From the NCBI GenBank assembly GCA_947179155.2, contig OX359273.1, positions 15,099,001 to 15,163,000 of the forward strand: DNA of 64,000 nucleotides. Reading direction: 5' to 3'. This stretch comes from Hedera helix (taxonomy: Eukaryota; Streptophyta; Magnoliopsida; Apiales; Araliaceae). Positions 37,133 to 47,741 of this stretch are shown one piece after another (the first letter of the stretch is position 1; every line of letters begins with the position of its first letter). Made by a program: the position numbers and the translations under genes. Below the pieces are notes generated by a model. It had not been told where the DNA came from. It saw nothing but the letters and a program-made list of their open reading frames with translations, and ran no database searches.

Positions 37133-38220
37133 ATGAGTGTGAGAGGAGGTAGTATTAGTCGTGGTAGAGGAAGTTCTTCTACCCCTACTCAGTCCAATAA
37201 ACTTAAAGGAGCTATTGCTCCTCACCTAATAAATCCAGTCCCTGTAGTGGACTTAGTAAACATGTACCATATTTTGGGCCAAATTCTCAAACCTTACAGT
37301 TCAGTCGTAGATAGTAAACCTCCACTTGTTGACCCTTTTGGGACTTTTGACATCTGTAAATCAGAACCCCAAAATCCCACTTTCAACCAGTCAAAATCAG
37401 AATACACTCCCAATTATGAGATCAACCTATTTTTTGTTGAGCCCTTTATGAGCCCAAAAAATGACCTAGTAAAACTTGCTGCCCAATTCTTTCCTCCTGG
37501 TTGGCATTTTATTCCTTTTGCCCCTTACAAGTCATTATCCTATTATAAGGATATTTTGATCCAAACAGAGTCAATTCTTATTAAGCCCATTTATAATAGA
37601 AATGATGAATCCAAGGTCTTGTATCATTCTTTATATATTAAACAGATTATTTTCATCGCAAAATGGTATAATCACCCATCCGATCTTCAGTTACTAAATA
37701 ACTAAAATCAATTTTTTTTGTTATTATGATTATATTGAAGCTTGGCACAAAATCTTTTTATACCAAAATTAGTCATTTAGTTACTTATGGTTTATCCAAT
37801 TTGACTAGAAATTCAAAAGTCAGATTCCTCTTTAGTTCACAATTTGGTGGTCTAGGTATGGACCAACATTTTTCATTTTACCTGAACCACTTCAGAACTA
37901 AGTAACCCATTTCGGTAAAACCAAATTAAATCCAAAGTTTGAAGGCATCCCAGTATTGCTCCATTTTGCTAGTAATTATAAAATTCCTTGGATTTTGAAA
38001 TGGCAGTACAACCTAAAAACGTCAGTCGAGTCAGCTGTTCATATTTTTGGACAGTCCCAAGCTATTATTACAAATCATAGCCAAACCAGTTATATTTCTC
38101 GTATTTTCTTTATTAAATGATGGGATAAATTCGATGTCAATATAATTATTGGCCAAGTCCAAAAAGAATCTTTCCAGTCCCAATTATTCCAATGCAAACT
38201 CCAAAAGTAAATCCATCAAA
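37133..38220 (+). pseudogene. Pararetrovirus copy 1: ORF2, 3' half broken
   Basis: Starts at ATG 37133, near the end of ORF1, and is open for 190 codons to 37705. The N-terminus is basic, Gly/Ser-rich and low in complexity. It is followed by LGQILKPYSS, PNYEINLFFVEP and FFPPGWHF, all shared with ORF2 of copy 2. From 37706 on, matching text continues to about 38220 but with stops (for example the IKWWDKFD region of copy 2 is seen here with TGA for a Trp). I know no function for this protein; ORF2 products of Florendovirus-like elements are undescribed as far as I know. Comparison with copy 2 shows the N-terminal part is better preserved here. Confidence 0.75.
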
Positions 38221-38398
38221 GGACAAAGAGCTCATTTGTGATGCCCACAAAATCTCTACACCTCCTGTAGCAGATTAGGTGCTCACGCTGACTAATTAAC
38301 TATAGATATTCTATAATATATAATTTCTATCTATCCCAGGTTCACAGTATCCCATAACAGATAGTAGTTCTCGTCAGAACAATTACTGTGTTTGGATA
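38221..38398. other. Short stretch between virus copy 1 and the younger chromovirus
   Basis: No recognisable feature. It may be the last, unmatched part of copy 1 or host flank. The five bases before the LTR are GGATA; no second target copy could be checked because the right end of the chromovirus is lost. Confidence 0.4.
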
Positions 38399-38863
38399 TG
38401 TAATGACCACGAATTCCATTAGACATTGTAATTATAATTATTAAATAATTATCAATGAATTAAAAATTTTGGACTAATTAATTGTGTATTAGATAATTAA
38501 ATAAATGTACTTGTGTATGTGTATATTTATTTAAAGAATTAAAGCAAGGTGTATAATTAATTAAAATAAATCTAATTGGATTATATTTTAAATCCAAATG
38601 AGTTGTTAAACTAGGTCAATTAAATTTACCTAGTAGCCTATATAATTAATTTAATTATTAGTCCATGTAATTAATTAAACAAGCCCAATGCTTATTTTAA
38701 TTAAAGGTAACATAATATAATTAATGTAAGCCCAATGTGTTATTTAAATTGAGCCCAAACCAATTTAATGGATGAGCCCAATATATTTAATCCTAGTGTC
38801 CAATATGGAGCCCAATAGGAAGTCAAAATTGGTCAACAATTGAAAACATGTATATATATATAT
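38399..38863 (+). repeat. 5' LTR, first part (before the virus insert)
   Basis: Matches 56715-57180 of the 3' LTR up to the TA tract (GTATATATATATAT at 38850-38863), where the viral sequence CCCAAAGAAATT begins. Confidence 0.95.
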
Positions 38864-41800
38864 CCCAAAGAAATTTATCAGTCTACCTTTTTAGATAATT
38901 TCAAGTCAGACTATAGTGTTAAAACTGTTGAAAAAATTTATGCTATTAATAAAGATCATGAAACTTGTAGTTTGCTCACTACAGAAGTCATCAACAAACA
39001 AAGAAGAAAAGGGTACAACTTTATCCATATCGGATTAATTCAAGTTGCTGTTAACCCTTTAAGTATTAAAGGAATAAATTCAAGTATCTTGTTGTGTCTT
39101 AGAGATGCTAGATACTTAAACTTTCATCCTAGTATCTTAGGAATAATGGAATTTAGTTTGCACAATGGACCCGTCCATTTTAATTGCTTTCCAGATTTTA
39201 CATTAAGCCTAAGTGACCCTCATTTATTAAAAGCTTTAACTCTGAATATTAAAACTGCTGGTGAGATTACTCAGATGATTGAAGGATCTCAAGCTTTAGC
39301 TTTAATATACAGAATTTATTATAAAACAATGAAAACTAATTTAAATGTAAAAGCTTTAAGTAAAAGTCCTAAAGACAAAACCATTTTAATTCAAAGTAGT
39401 ACCAGTGATGCTAATGTTCAGGTCCCAAAGACTCTTCTTTGGAAAGATGTGACTCTTCCGAGTCAATGGATATTAGATAACGAGGTACCTCAAAGACCAG
39501 TCATAAATGAAGTTATTAACTTTGATAATGTTAAACAATACTTAGATGGTACTGTTAGAATAAGTTTTGATGATTCAAGACTTAGACGACCACTAATTAT
39601 TGAAGACATTACCAGTCAATCTTCTTCCCATAGCAGAAAAGATTCGGATCTGCTAGGAAAGGCTAATTTACCTAATGTAAAATTAAAAGGAACGTTTACC
39701 GAAGGACAAACAAGTCATCCCTGCTATGACAAGTTTGAACCTGTCAATCAACCTGAGGATGATGAATCCCAGAATTTATCTCCTACTCAGTCTGATTTTG
39801 GACCTAAACCAGTTCATCATCAACTTAGAGTAATTAAAAAAGAGTTTGAAATTAATGATCACTTTTTGATCCATGATTTCAACTCTAAAGAAAATAAGCC
39901 TAAAAGACATCTCTTTCGTGCAAGACATAGCAAGGAAGAAAGAGAAAAAATAGTTAAAAAATGGAGAAGATTTGTAACTAAAGAAAAAATAAACATTACA
40001 TTCTATAATTGGTATGATACCTATTATGGAAAATGCAATGTTATAACTAAACATAAATGGACTAAAGAAGATAAAACCACTGTGTCTTCCAGTCACCCTC
40101 CTTTAGAATCATTAATTATCACAGTTAAAGATACAACTGTTATTGCTAGTCCTTTTAAAGAACCGGAAGGTAATAACAAGAGAATTATTGAACAGAACAA
40201 TTTTACTAACCAGTACCTTGCTTCTATAGGTAAACAGTTAGATAAAATTGAAGAAAAATTTGATAATAATTTAAATACCCAATTAAGTAAAACTGAAAAA
40301 CCTTTACTTAGTCTCCCTGAAAAGAGATCTGGATTGAGTTTACCTACCTCAGATAAAGAACTTGCTAAAACCATTGACAAACTTATCAAAAAGCTTGATA
40401 AGCCTGAATCTAGTGAAACTAGAATGTTAGCAGTCATTGACCAAACCCAAGATCAAAGTCAATCAGATACATCATCTGATGATTCTGAACTTGATGACAC
40501 AATCAATCAGTTTAGTAAACTAACCTTTAAAACTCCGAATCCTACTAGTACTACAAAAAATTGGTATACTAGACCAACCCCTCCAGACTTACAGTTTGAA
40601 GAAAGGAATCTAGATAATCAATTTTCTGTTTCTGCTAATAAGATTTATGAATGGAATATTGATGATTTTAGTGAGCAACAAATTTTAAATAAATTAAATC
40701 ATATGTCTATGGTTGCAAACAGTTACTTGACTAATTTCCCTGAAATAAGTCAAGCTGGTATTGTTGAGTTATTGGCTACTGGATTTACCGGAACACTTAG
40801 AAGTTGGTGGGAGAATCATCTTACTGAAACTTCTAAGCATTCTATAATTCATGCTATCCAAGTGGATAATGATGGTAATCCAATAGTTAATGAAATCTTA
40901 GGTATTGGACCCCCTGATGGTGTCAATACTCTTATTTATACTATAATTAAGCATTTTATTGGAACTCCTAGCAACGTTACTGATAGGATCCATGACCAAC
41001 TTAGTAACCTTAATTGCCCTACCTTAAGTGACTTTCCTTGGTATAAGGATGTGTTTATTAACAGAGTTATGATGCGTGAAGATAGTAACAAATCATTTTG
41101 GAAAGAAAAATTCATAAATGGTTTACCTAGTTTATTTGCTCATAAGATCAGAGAAGAATTATCTAAAACCTTAGGTTTTATTGATTATGATAATTTAACT
41201 TATGGTGATATTGTGAGTCAAATTCAAAAAACTGGTTTAAAAATGTGTATTGATTTTAAACTTAGTAAACAAGCTAATAAAGATAAAAACAAAGCTAAAT
41301 ATGAATTGGGAACATTCTGTGAACAATATGGTTTGCCGCCTGTTGCCCCTTCTAGAAGAAAACATATTAAACATTATAGAAAAGATAATTACAAACCTAG
41401 AAGAAAACATAAAAGTTATGATAATAAAAATGATTATTATAAAAAACAGTCACCTTATAAGAGAAAAACTTATAAAAAACCTTCTTATAACCCTAAGAAG
41501 AAAACTTATAAGAAGTTTGATAAAAGTAAAGTTATTTGTCACAACTGTGGTAAGCCTGGTCATTATAAAAATGAATGCAAAGTAAAGGAAAAACTTAAAC
41601 AATTAAAAATTACTGATGAAGATACTGAACAAATTCTAGAATTAATGAGAATAGAAAATCATTCTAGTGATAATAACTATGATGATACATTTTCTGATTC
41701 CTCTGATAATTCTAGTAGCAGTGATAATCCAGATGTCACCCTTGGATGTGTGGATAGTTGCTGTAATAAAAAACTTAATGTTATTAACAAAGTCAATGTT

Positions 41801-44215
41801 CTTACTGCTAATGAGGAAGAACAAAACTTACTTATTGAATTAATAGGTAAAATTACTGACCCTAAATTAAAGAAAAGATATACTAAACAATTAAAAGATT
41901 TATTAATAAAAGATAACCCTGCTGATAAGCTTAATAAGGTTAAAGAAAAGCCTGTTTTTAGCCTTAATAAAACTCTTGAAAGATTTAAGAACCCTGTTAA
42001 AGAAATTACTTTACCAGAGTTACATGCTGAAGTAAAAAACATGAAGAAAGAAATTTCTTTGTTAAAACAAGAAATTGAAAACATTAAAACTGAAAAAACT
42101 ATTGTTGTTAATAGCAGTAGTGATGAAGAAGAAGCTGATATCCCTTCGGAAAATGAATCCCATTCTTCTAATAAGGATAAAGCTGAAACTTCAAATAGTC
42201 AATTTGAACTAATTGAACAAGGTAATTCTTTAAGAATTCTAAAAGATATTACTATCCAAAAATGGTATATTAATATAACCTTAGTTATTAATAAAACCTT
42301 TATTTTGGAACTTCCTGCTCTTGTTGATACAGGTGCTGATCTTAACTGTATTCAAGAAGGATTAATTCCAACTCGGTTTTATGAGAAAACTAGTGAAAGA
42401 CTTAGCTCCGCTAATGGTAGCCAAATGGAAATAAGATATAAATTGCCTAAAGTTCATATTTGTCAAGATAATATTTGTTTTAAAACATCGTTTGTTTTAA
42501 TCAGAAACATGACTGACAAAATAATTTTAGGATTACCATTTATATATTTATTATATCCATTTACTACTACTACCAAGGGATTGTCAAGTAATCACCTTGG
42601 ACAAAAGGTCACCTTTAGCTTCATAACTAAACCTAAAGAAAGAGACCTTCGGAGTATTCAAGAACAATCAATCAGTAAAAGTTTAAATATTTTAAATAAT
42701 AAAACAAAGCATTTAACTTATTTAAAAAATGAAATAGATTATAAAAGAGTTGAGGAACGTTTAAGAACCCCTGAACTCAAAAAGAAAATAAAAGATTTCC
42801 AAGAACTTTTAAATGAAAATGTTTGTTCTAATTTGCCTCATGCTTTTTGGCATAGGAAAAAACATATTGTTAGGTTACCTTATGCTAAGGAATTTAAGGA
42901 ACATTTAATTCCTACTAAGGCTAGACCTATACAAATGAATCATGAGTTAATGGAATTCTGTAAGCAAGAAATTAATGATTTACTTGCTAAAGGATTAATT
43001 AGGAAAAGTAAGTCTCCTTGGTCTTGCCCTGCTTTCTATGTCAATAAGAATTCTGAGATAGAAAGAGGAGTTCCCAGACTTGTTATTAATTACAAACCTT
43101 TAAATAAGGTTTTGGAATGGATTAGGTATCCATTACCAAATAAACGGGATTTAATTGGTAGATTAAGTCAACCAGTTGTCTTTAGTAAATTCGACCTTAA
43201 GAGTGGATTTTGGCAAATCCAGATTCATGAGGAAGATAGATATAAGACTGCCTTTACTACACCTTTTGGTCACTATGAATGGAATGTCATGCCATTTGGC
43301 CTTAAGAATGCTCCTAGTGAATTTTAGAATATTATGAATGATATTTTGAACCAATTCAGTCATTTTGCAATTGTTTATATTGATGATGTTCTAATTTTCT
43401 CAAATTCTATTGAAGAACATTGGAAACACTTAAATTCATTCTTTAAAACTATTCAAACTAATGGATTAGTTTTATCCCAGTCAAAATATAGTTTGTTCCA
43501 AACTCAAGTAAAATTCCTTGGCCTCAGTATCCAGTATGGTCATATTTACCCCATTCATAGAGCTATCCAGTTTGCCAGTAAATTCCCAGATGTCATTACT
43601 GACAAAAATCAACTTCAAAGATTTTTAGGCTCTCTAAATTATATTAGTGAGTTCTATAAAAATTTGCGAATTATATGCAAACCTCTTTTTGATCGCTTAA
43701 ACAGTAATCCTCTTCCTTGGACAGATATTCATACTTCTGTTGTCCAAGAATTAAAAAGGCATGTTAAGACTCTTCCTTGTCTAGGAATAGCTAACCCTAC
43801 TGCCTTCAAAATAGTCGAAACCGATGCCTCTGAAATTGGTTTTGGGGGTATTCTCAAGCAAAAGTTAACTCCTACTTCTTCAGAACAACTTGTTTGTTTT
43901 TACTCTCATGCATGGAATCCAACCCAGCTAAACTATTCAACTATTAAAAAAGAAATTTTGTCTCTAGTTTCGTGCATTAATAAATTTCAAAGTGATTTAT
44001 TAAATCAAAAGTTTTTAGTCAGAATTGATTGCAAATCTGCAAAATATGTTTTAGAAAAAGATGTTGAAAATATTGCCTCTAAACAAATTTTTGCTAGATG
44101 GCAAGCTATTTTATCTATTTTTGATTTTGATATTGAATATATTAAAGGAAGTCAAAACTCTATCCCAGATTTTCTGACTAGAGAATTTATCCAATCAGGT
44201 ACCAAAAATGAGTGA
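38864..44215 (+). pseudogene. Pararetrovirus copy 2: ORF1 polyprotein (MP-CP-PR-RT-RNase H), no start, one internal stop
   Basis: One frame runs from the LTR junction to TGA 44213-44215, broken only by TAG 43325-43327 inside the RT. The native start and about 50 codons are missing; the frame instead runs back into the LTR, where only a TTG (38840) is available. Counting from there: movement protein about residues 15-260; coat region about 570-890 with a Lys/Tyr-rich stretch; CCHC knuckle CHNCGKPGHYKNEC at 900-913 (41537-41578); acidic Ser-rich segment; protease with catalytic D-T-G at 1163 (42326); RT with YIDD at 43376-43387, just after the stop; RNase H with DASEIGFGG near 43820-43850. No integrase is present. 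Far better preserved than copy 1, so inserted later. Confidence 0.9.
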
Positions 44216-45504
44216 GAGAGATAAACAGAAACGTGATCGAGGTAAAGCTCCTGTCTCCGGACAGCCTAGTAAAACTCCTGTTTCAGGACAATCTGGTAAG
44301 GGAACCATGGTTCCAATTCCTCATCCCAATTATACAGTTAGACCTCCTACCACCCAATTCCAGGTTTTAGGCCAAATCCCTAAACCCTATAGTTCAGCCC
44401 AAACCATATGATCCTTTTGAATCCCAAGCCCCGAGCCAGATTCAAAAGCCCAGTCAATTCAAACCCTCTTCCCAATATATCCCAAATTATGAAGTTAACA
44501 TTTTCTTTGTTGAGCCTTATATGGACGACAAAAATGACCCAATTAAACTTGCTACCCAGTATTTCCCCCCTGGTTGGCATTTTGCACCTCCAGCCCCTTA
44601 TAAAACTCTTACTTATTATAAAAATATTTTAATCAAAACTAACTCTGTCAATATTAAACCAATTTTTGATAAAAATGACAGTTCAAAAATTATTTTTAAC
44701 TCTCTTTATATTAAGAAATTCATTTCCGGGGAGGATTGGGAGAATCATCGATATACCAATCGTCTTTCTGATATGAGAGTTATTGAGGAAGGTCTTGAAG
44801 GATCTTTCAGTAACTATTACTGCTATTTTGATTACATGGATGCTTGGCACAAGATCTTCCTTCACCAAAGCTCCAATTTCAGTCACTCTTGGTTTATCCA
44901 GTTTGACCACAAATTCAAAAGTCAGATCCCGATTTGGTTCACCCTTTGGTGGTCCAGATATGGCCTTTCTACAGAAGTTATCCCTGAGTCTCTTCGTACT
45001 CAGATTAATCATTTTAGTAATAAATCTCCATATAACCCTTATATGGAAGGTATCCCAGTACTGCTCCGTTTTACTAGTAAATACAAAATTCCTTGGATTT
45101 TGAAATGGCAGTATAACCTTCCTGCTTCATCTCAGCCTCCTTCAGTTTCCAGAATCTTTTTCATTAAATGGTGGGATAAATTTGACATCGATCGAATTAC
45201 CCAACAAGTTCAGAAGGAGTTTCCTCCTACCCCAATTACTCCAGTTAAAATAGAAAATGTTGGCTCCTCCAGCAAATCTAAAGTAAAAGGTTCCAGTTCT
45301 AGTTCCTCTGTTGCTGCTACTCTAGCAGGAGTTAAAGAATACAGTGCTGCAGAGCTAAACTTACTAGCCAAAGCAATTCAACAAAGAGTTAACACCATCA
45401 ATGAAGAGGATACGTCATCTTCCTCAAAGTCATCCCAAGCCTCTGTTAACCAGGACCCTTATGGCATCACTGATCTCCAGGATGCACAGGATACTTTTGC
45501 CTAG
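44208..45504 (+). pseudogene. Pararetrovirus copy 2: ORF2, one frameshift
   Basis: ATG 44208 overlaps the ORF1 stop by eight bases. The first frame (Lys/Arg/Gly-rich, with APVSGQPSK and TPVSGQSGK repeats) ends at 44411. The matching text then continues in another frame, through PNYEVNIFFVEP, FPPGWHFAPPAPYK and the Trp-rich part WFIQFDHKFKSQIPIWFTLW, to 45504. Comparison with copy 1, which is open across this point, places an indel near 44380-44410. The C-terminal part has a Ser/Lys-rich linker, then EYSAAELNLLAKAIQQRV, a likely helix, and an acidic end. Function is unknown. The overlap with ORF1 suggests translation by reinitiation or from a spliced RNA, which cannot be told from sequence. 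Confidence 0.8.
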
Positions 45505-46304
45505 TCATCATGACTATGGCTCCTGTTCAGCTCCTGTGAGCACTAGTCATTTTCGGCCCCTGCCGACAGTCAGATTCCTTACCACATACTGTGGACCCCA
45601 GTCATCAGTGCCCGCGCACTCATTTTAAGCATCCTATGCTTCCTGGCCCCTGCCTTGCACGCCGAGTCAAAAGAATCCTGCTTTTCTACTTTTGTAAAAG
45701 CAAATAGTAAAAGTTGTCTGTTTTAGTCAAAAGTATCTACTATTCAGCAATAGTGAAGTGTCTGTAATCATTTTACTTTTGTTAAAAGTAATTGCCAGTT
45801 TGTAATAGTAAAGATTCCCATTTGTACGCAGCTCACTCCTTAGTCTATAAAAGGAAGGCTTGCATTCAGAGTTAGGGCACACCACCTTAGGCAGAAACCT
45901 GAGAAAACTTCGTAAGACTCAGAGCTCCTTCTCTGACCAATCTTAAGTTTTCCTTTCTGTTTCCCGAGTCCTTCTGTCTAGTTAATTGTTTACTTTGTTT
46001 ATTTTTAGTTTATGTATTGTACTTCTTGTATGTAAATATTTTCAGATTCAAAAAGTAATCATATTAGACTGGCATCTGTTGGCCAGATTAATTACATATA
46101 CTTGTATTTATAATTTCAGTTTATATATTCAACTGTGAGGTCCCTTTCCTACTCCCCCTTGCATCATGCATAATTTATTTACGATTATGAACTGTGAGTA
46201 GTCAACCCCTGTTCTGCAAGGTCAAGGTCACTATCTGCACACCCATTAGTATGGTGAGTGGTGAAAGCCCGTACTTTTGGTTCTCTGATCATTCTCTTGT
46301 CCTT
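45505..46304 (+). other. Pararetrovirus copy 2: intergenic region
   Basis: This non-coding stretch after ORF2 holds a TATA box (45844) and T-rich text with TTTGTTTATTTTTAGTTTATG (near 45990-46013) that could serve in 3' end formation. Around 46070-46085 there is CTGGCATCTGTTGGCC; its likeness to a methionine-tRNA primer site is weak and I do not call one. The region ends at the inversion junction 46304/46305. Confidence 0.6.
45844..45854 (+). promoter_or_regulatory. Candidate viral promoter TATA box
   Basis: TCTATAAAAGG in 'cttagtctataaaaggaaggcttgcattcagag', the classical form in Caulimoviridae intergenic promoters. It lies 340 bp after ORF2, in the position expected for the pregenomic RNA promoter. 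Downstream, the leader and ORF1 start are missing and replaced by the inverted segment. Confidence 0.65.
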
Positions 46305-47477
46305 CCTATATCAACAAGAGCAGGAAGTTCCAAAATAAAGGTTTTATTAATAACTAAGGTTATATTAATATACCATTTTTGGATAGTAATATCTTTTAGA
46401 ATTCTTAAAGAATTACCTTGTTCAATTAGTTCAAATTGACTATTTGAAGTTTCAGCTTTATCCTTATTAGAAGAATGGGATTCATTTTCCGAAGGGATAT
46501 CAGCTTCTTCTTCATCACTACTGCTATTAACAGCAATAGTTTTTTCAGTTTTAATGTTTTCAATTTCTTGTTTTAACAAAGAAATTTCTTTCTTCATGTT
46601 TTTTACTTCAGCATGTAACTCTGGTAAAGTAATTTCTTTAACAGGGTTCTTAAATCTTTCAAGAGTTTTATTAAGGCTAAAAACAGGCTTTTCTTTAACC
46701 TTATTAAGCTTATCAGCAGGGTTATCTTTTATTAATAAATCTTTTAATTGTTTAGTATATCTTTTCTTTAATTTAGGGTCAGTAATTTTACCTATTAATT
46801 CAATAAGTAAGTTTTGTTCTTCCTCATTAGCAGTAAGAACATTGACTTTGTTAATAACATTAAGTTTTTTATTACAGCAACTATCCACACATCCAAGGGT
46901 GACATCTGGATTATCACTGCTACTAGAATTATCAGAGGAATCAGAAAATGTATCATCATAGTTATTATCACTAGAATGATTTTCTATTCTCATTAATTCT
47001 AGAATTTGTTCAGTATCTTCATCAGTAATTTTTAATTGTTTAAGTTTTTCCTTTACTTTGCATTCATTTTTATAATGACCAGGCTTACCACAGTTGTGAC
47101 AAATAACTTTACTTTTATCAAACTTCTTATAAGTTTTCTTCTTAGGGTTATAAGAAGGTTTTTTATAAGTTTTTCTCTTATAAGGTGACTGTTTTTTATA
47201 ATAATCATTTTTATTATCATAACTTTTATGTTTTCTTCTAGGTTTGTAATTATTTTTTCTATAATGTTTAATATGTTTTCTTCTAGAAGGGGCAACAGGC
47301 GGCAAACCATATTGTTCACAGAATGTTCCTAATTCATATTTAGCTTTGTTTTTATCTTTATTAGCTTGTTTACTAAGTTTAAAATCAATACACATTTTAA
47401 AACCAGTTTTTTGAATTTGACTCACAATATCACCATAAGTTAAATAATCATAATCAATAAAACCTAAGGTTTTAGAT
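46305..47477 (-). pseudogene. Inverted duplicate of the coat/protease segment of virus copy 2
   Basis: Position x here pairs with 88638 minus x on the other arm over 41161-42333, without indels in the places I checked. It encodes, on the minus strand, an open frame (46289-47485) covering the Lys/Tyr-rich stretch, the CCHC knuckle, the acidic segment and the start of the protease; it ends two bases into the codon after the catalytic Asp. I see about four substitutions between the arms (for example Val/Ala, Asp/Asn, Leu/Phe and Asn/Tyr codons). It is therefore a very recent copy or was duplicated at integration. It cannot produce a complete viral protein. Confidence 0.93.
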
Positions 47478-47733
47478 ATATACACATTAAATGTAGGAAA
47501 AATAAATGCAAAATGGCCTAAAAAGGGCCATTTGGCCGGTCAAGCTAGGGATCCACCAAGGGTGGCTTGATTTGCTAGGTTGCTTTGTTCACACACTTGG
47601 TTTTGGTAGTTCAACAACCCCTATCAATCACCTTGTCCATCACATTGTCATTCAATCAAATAGTAATCACAATTAGCCTCTTAATTGACCAATGCTAGTT
47701 GATTAGGGAGTTAATGAAGGGTTACCAAAGTCC

Positions 47734-47741
47734 TATAAATA
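47734..47741 (+). promoter_or_regulatory. TATA box of the young chromovirus 5' LTR
   Basis: TATAAATA in 'aaagtcctataaataagacctcc', repeated at 57466-57473 in the 3' LTR. The virus insert lies 257 bp upstream, that is in the U3 promoter part, so the core promoter remains linked to the element. Confidence 0.65.

Larger units (their letters stand above)
38864..47477 (+). mobile_element. Endogenous pararetrovirus copy 2 (Caulimoviridae, Florendovirus-like), rearranged
   Basis: The insert runs from inside the ORF1 N-terminus, through ORF1, ORF2 and the intergenic region to 46304, and is then joined to an inverted copy of its own 41161-42333 segment. Both outer ends lie in the TA tract of a chromovirus LTR; the 3' LTR at 57167-57214 has the same place without an insert. 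It has movement, coat, protease, RT and RNase H but no integrase. One long polyprotein plus an overlapping ORF2 and insertion at TA repeats fit the endogenous Florendovirus group; that genus call is an inference. It lacks the ORF1 start, leader and primer site, so it is not a complete genome. Confidence 0.9.

Noticed and set aside
38840..38863. Apparent start of the 1495-codon viral frame at 38840
   Set aside because: The codon is TTG inside the host LTR, not a viral ATG; the viral part starts at 38864 without its native start.
39776..42084. Minus-strand frames of 106, 114 and 135 codons inside virus copy 2
   Set aside because: Shadows of the polyprotein in the opposite frame. The 135-codon one occurs again at 46554-46961 only because the segment is duplicated in inverse orientation.
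46070..46086. CTGGCATCTGTTGGCC as a viral primer-binding site
   Set aside because: Only a few bases agree with the methionine-tRNA complement; too weak to call.
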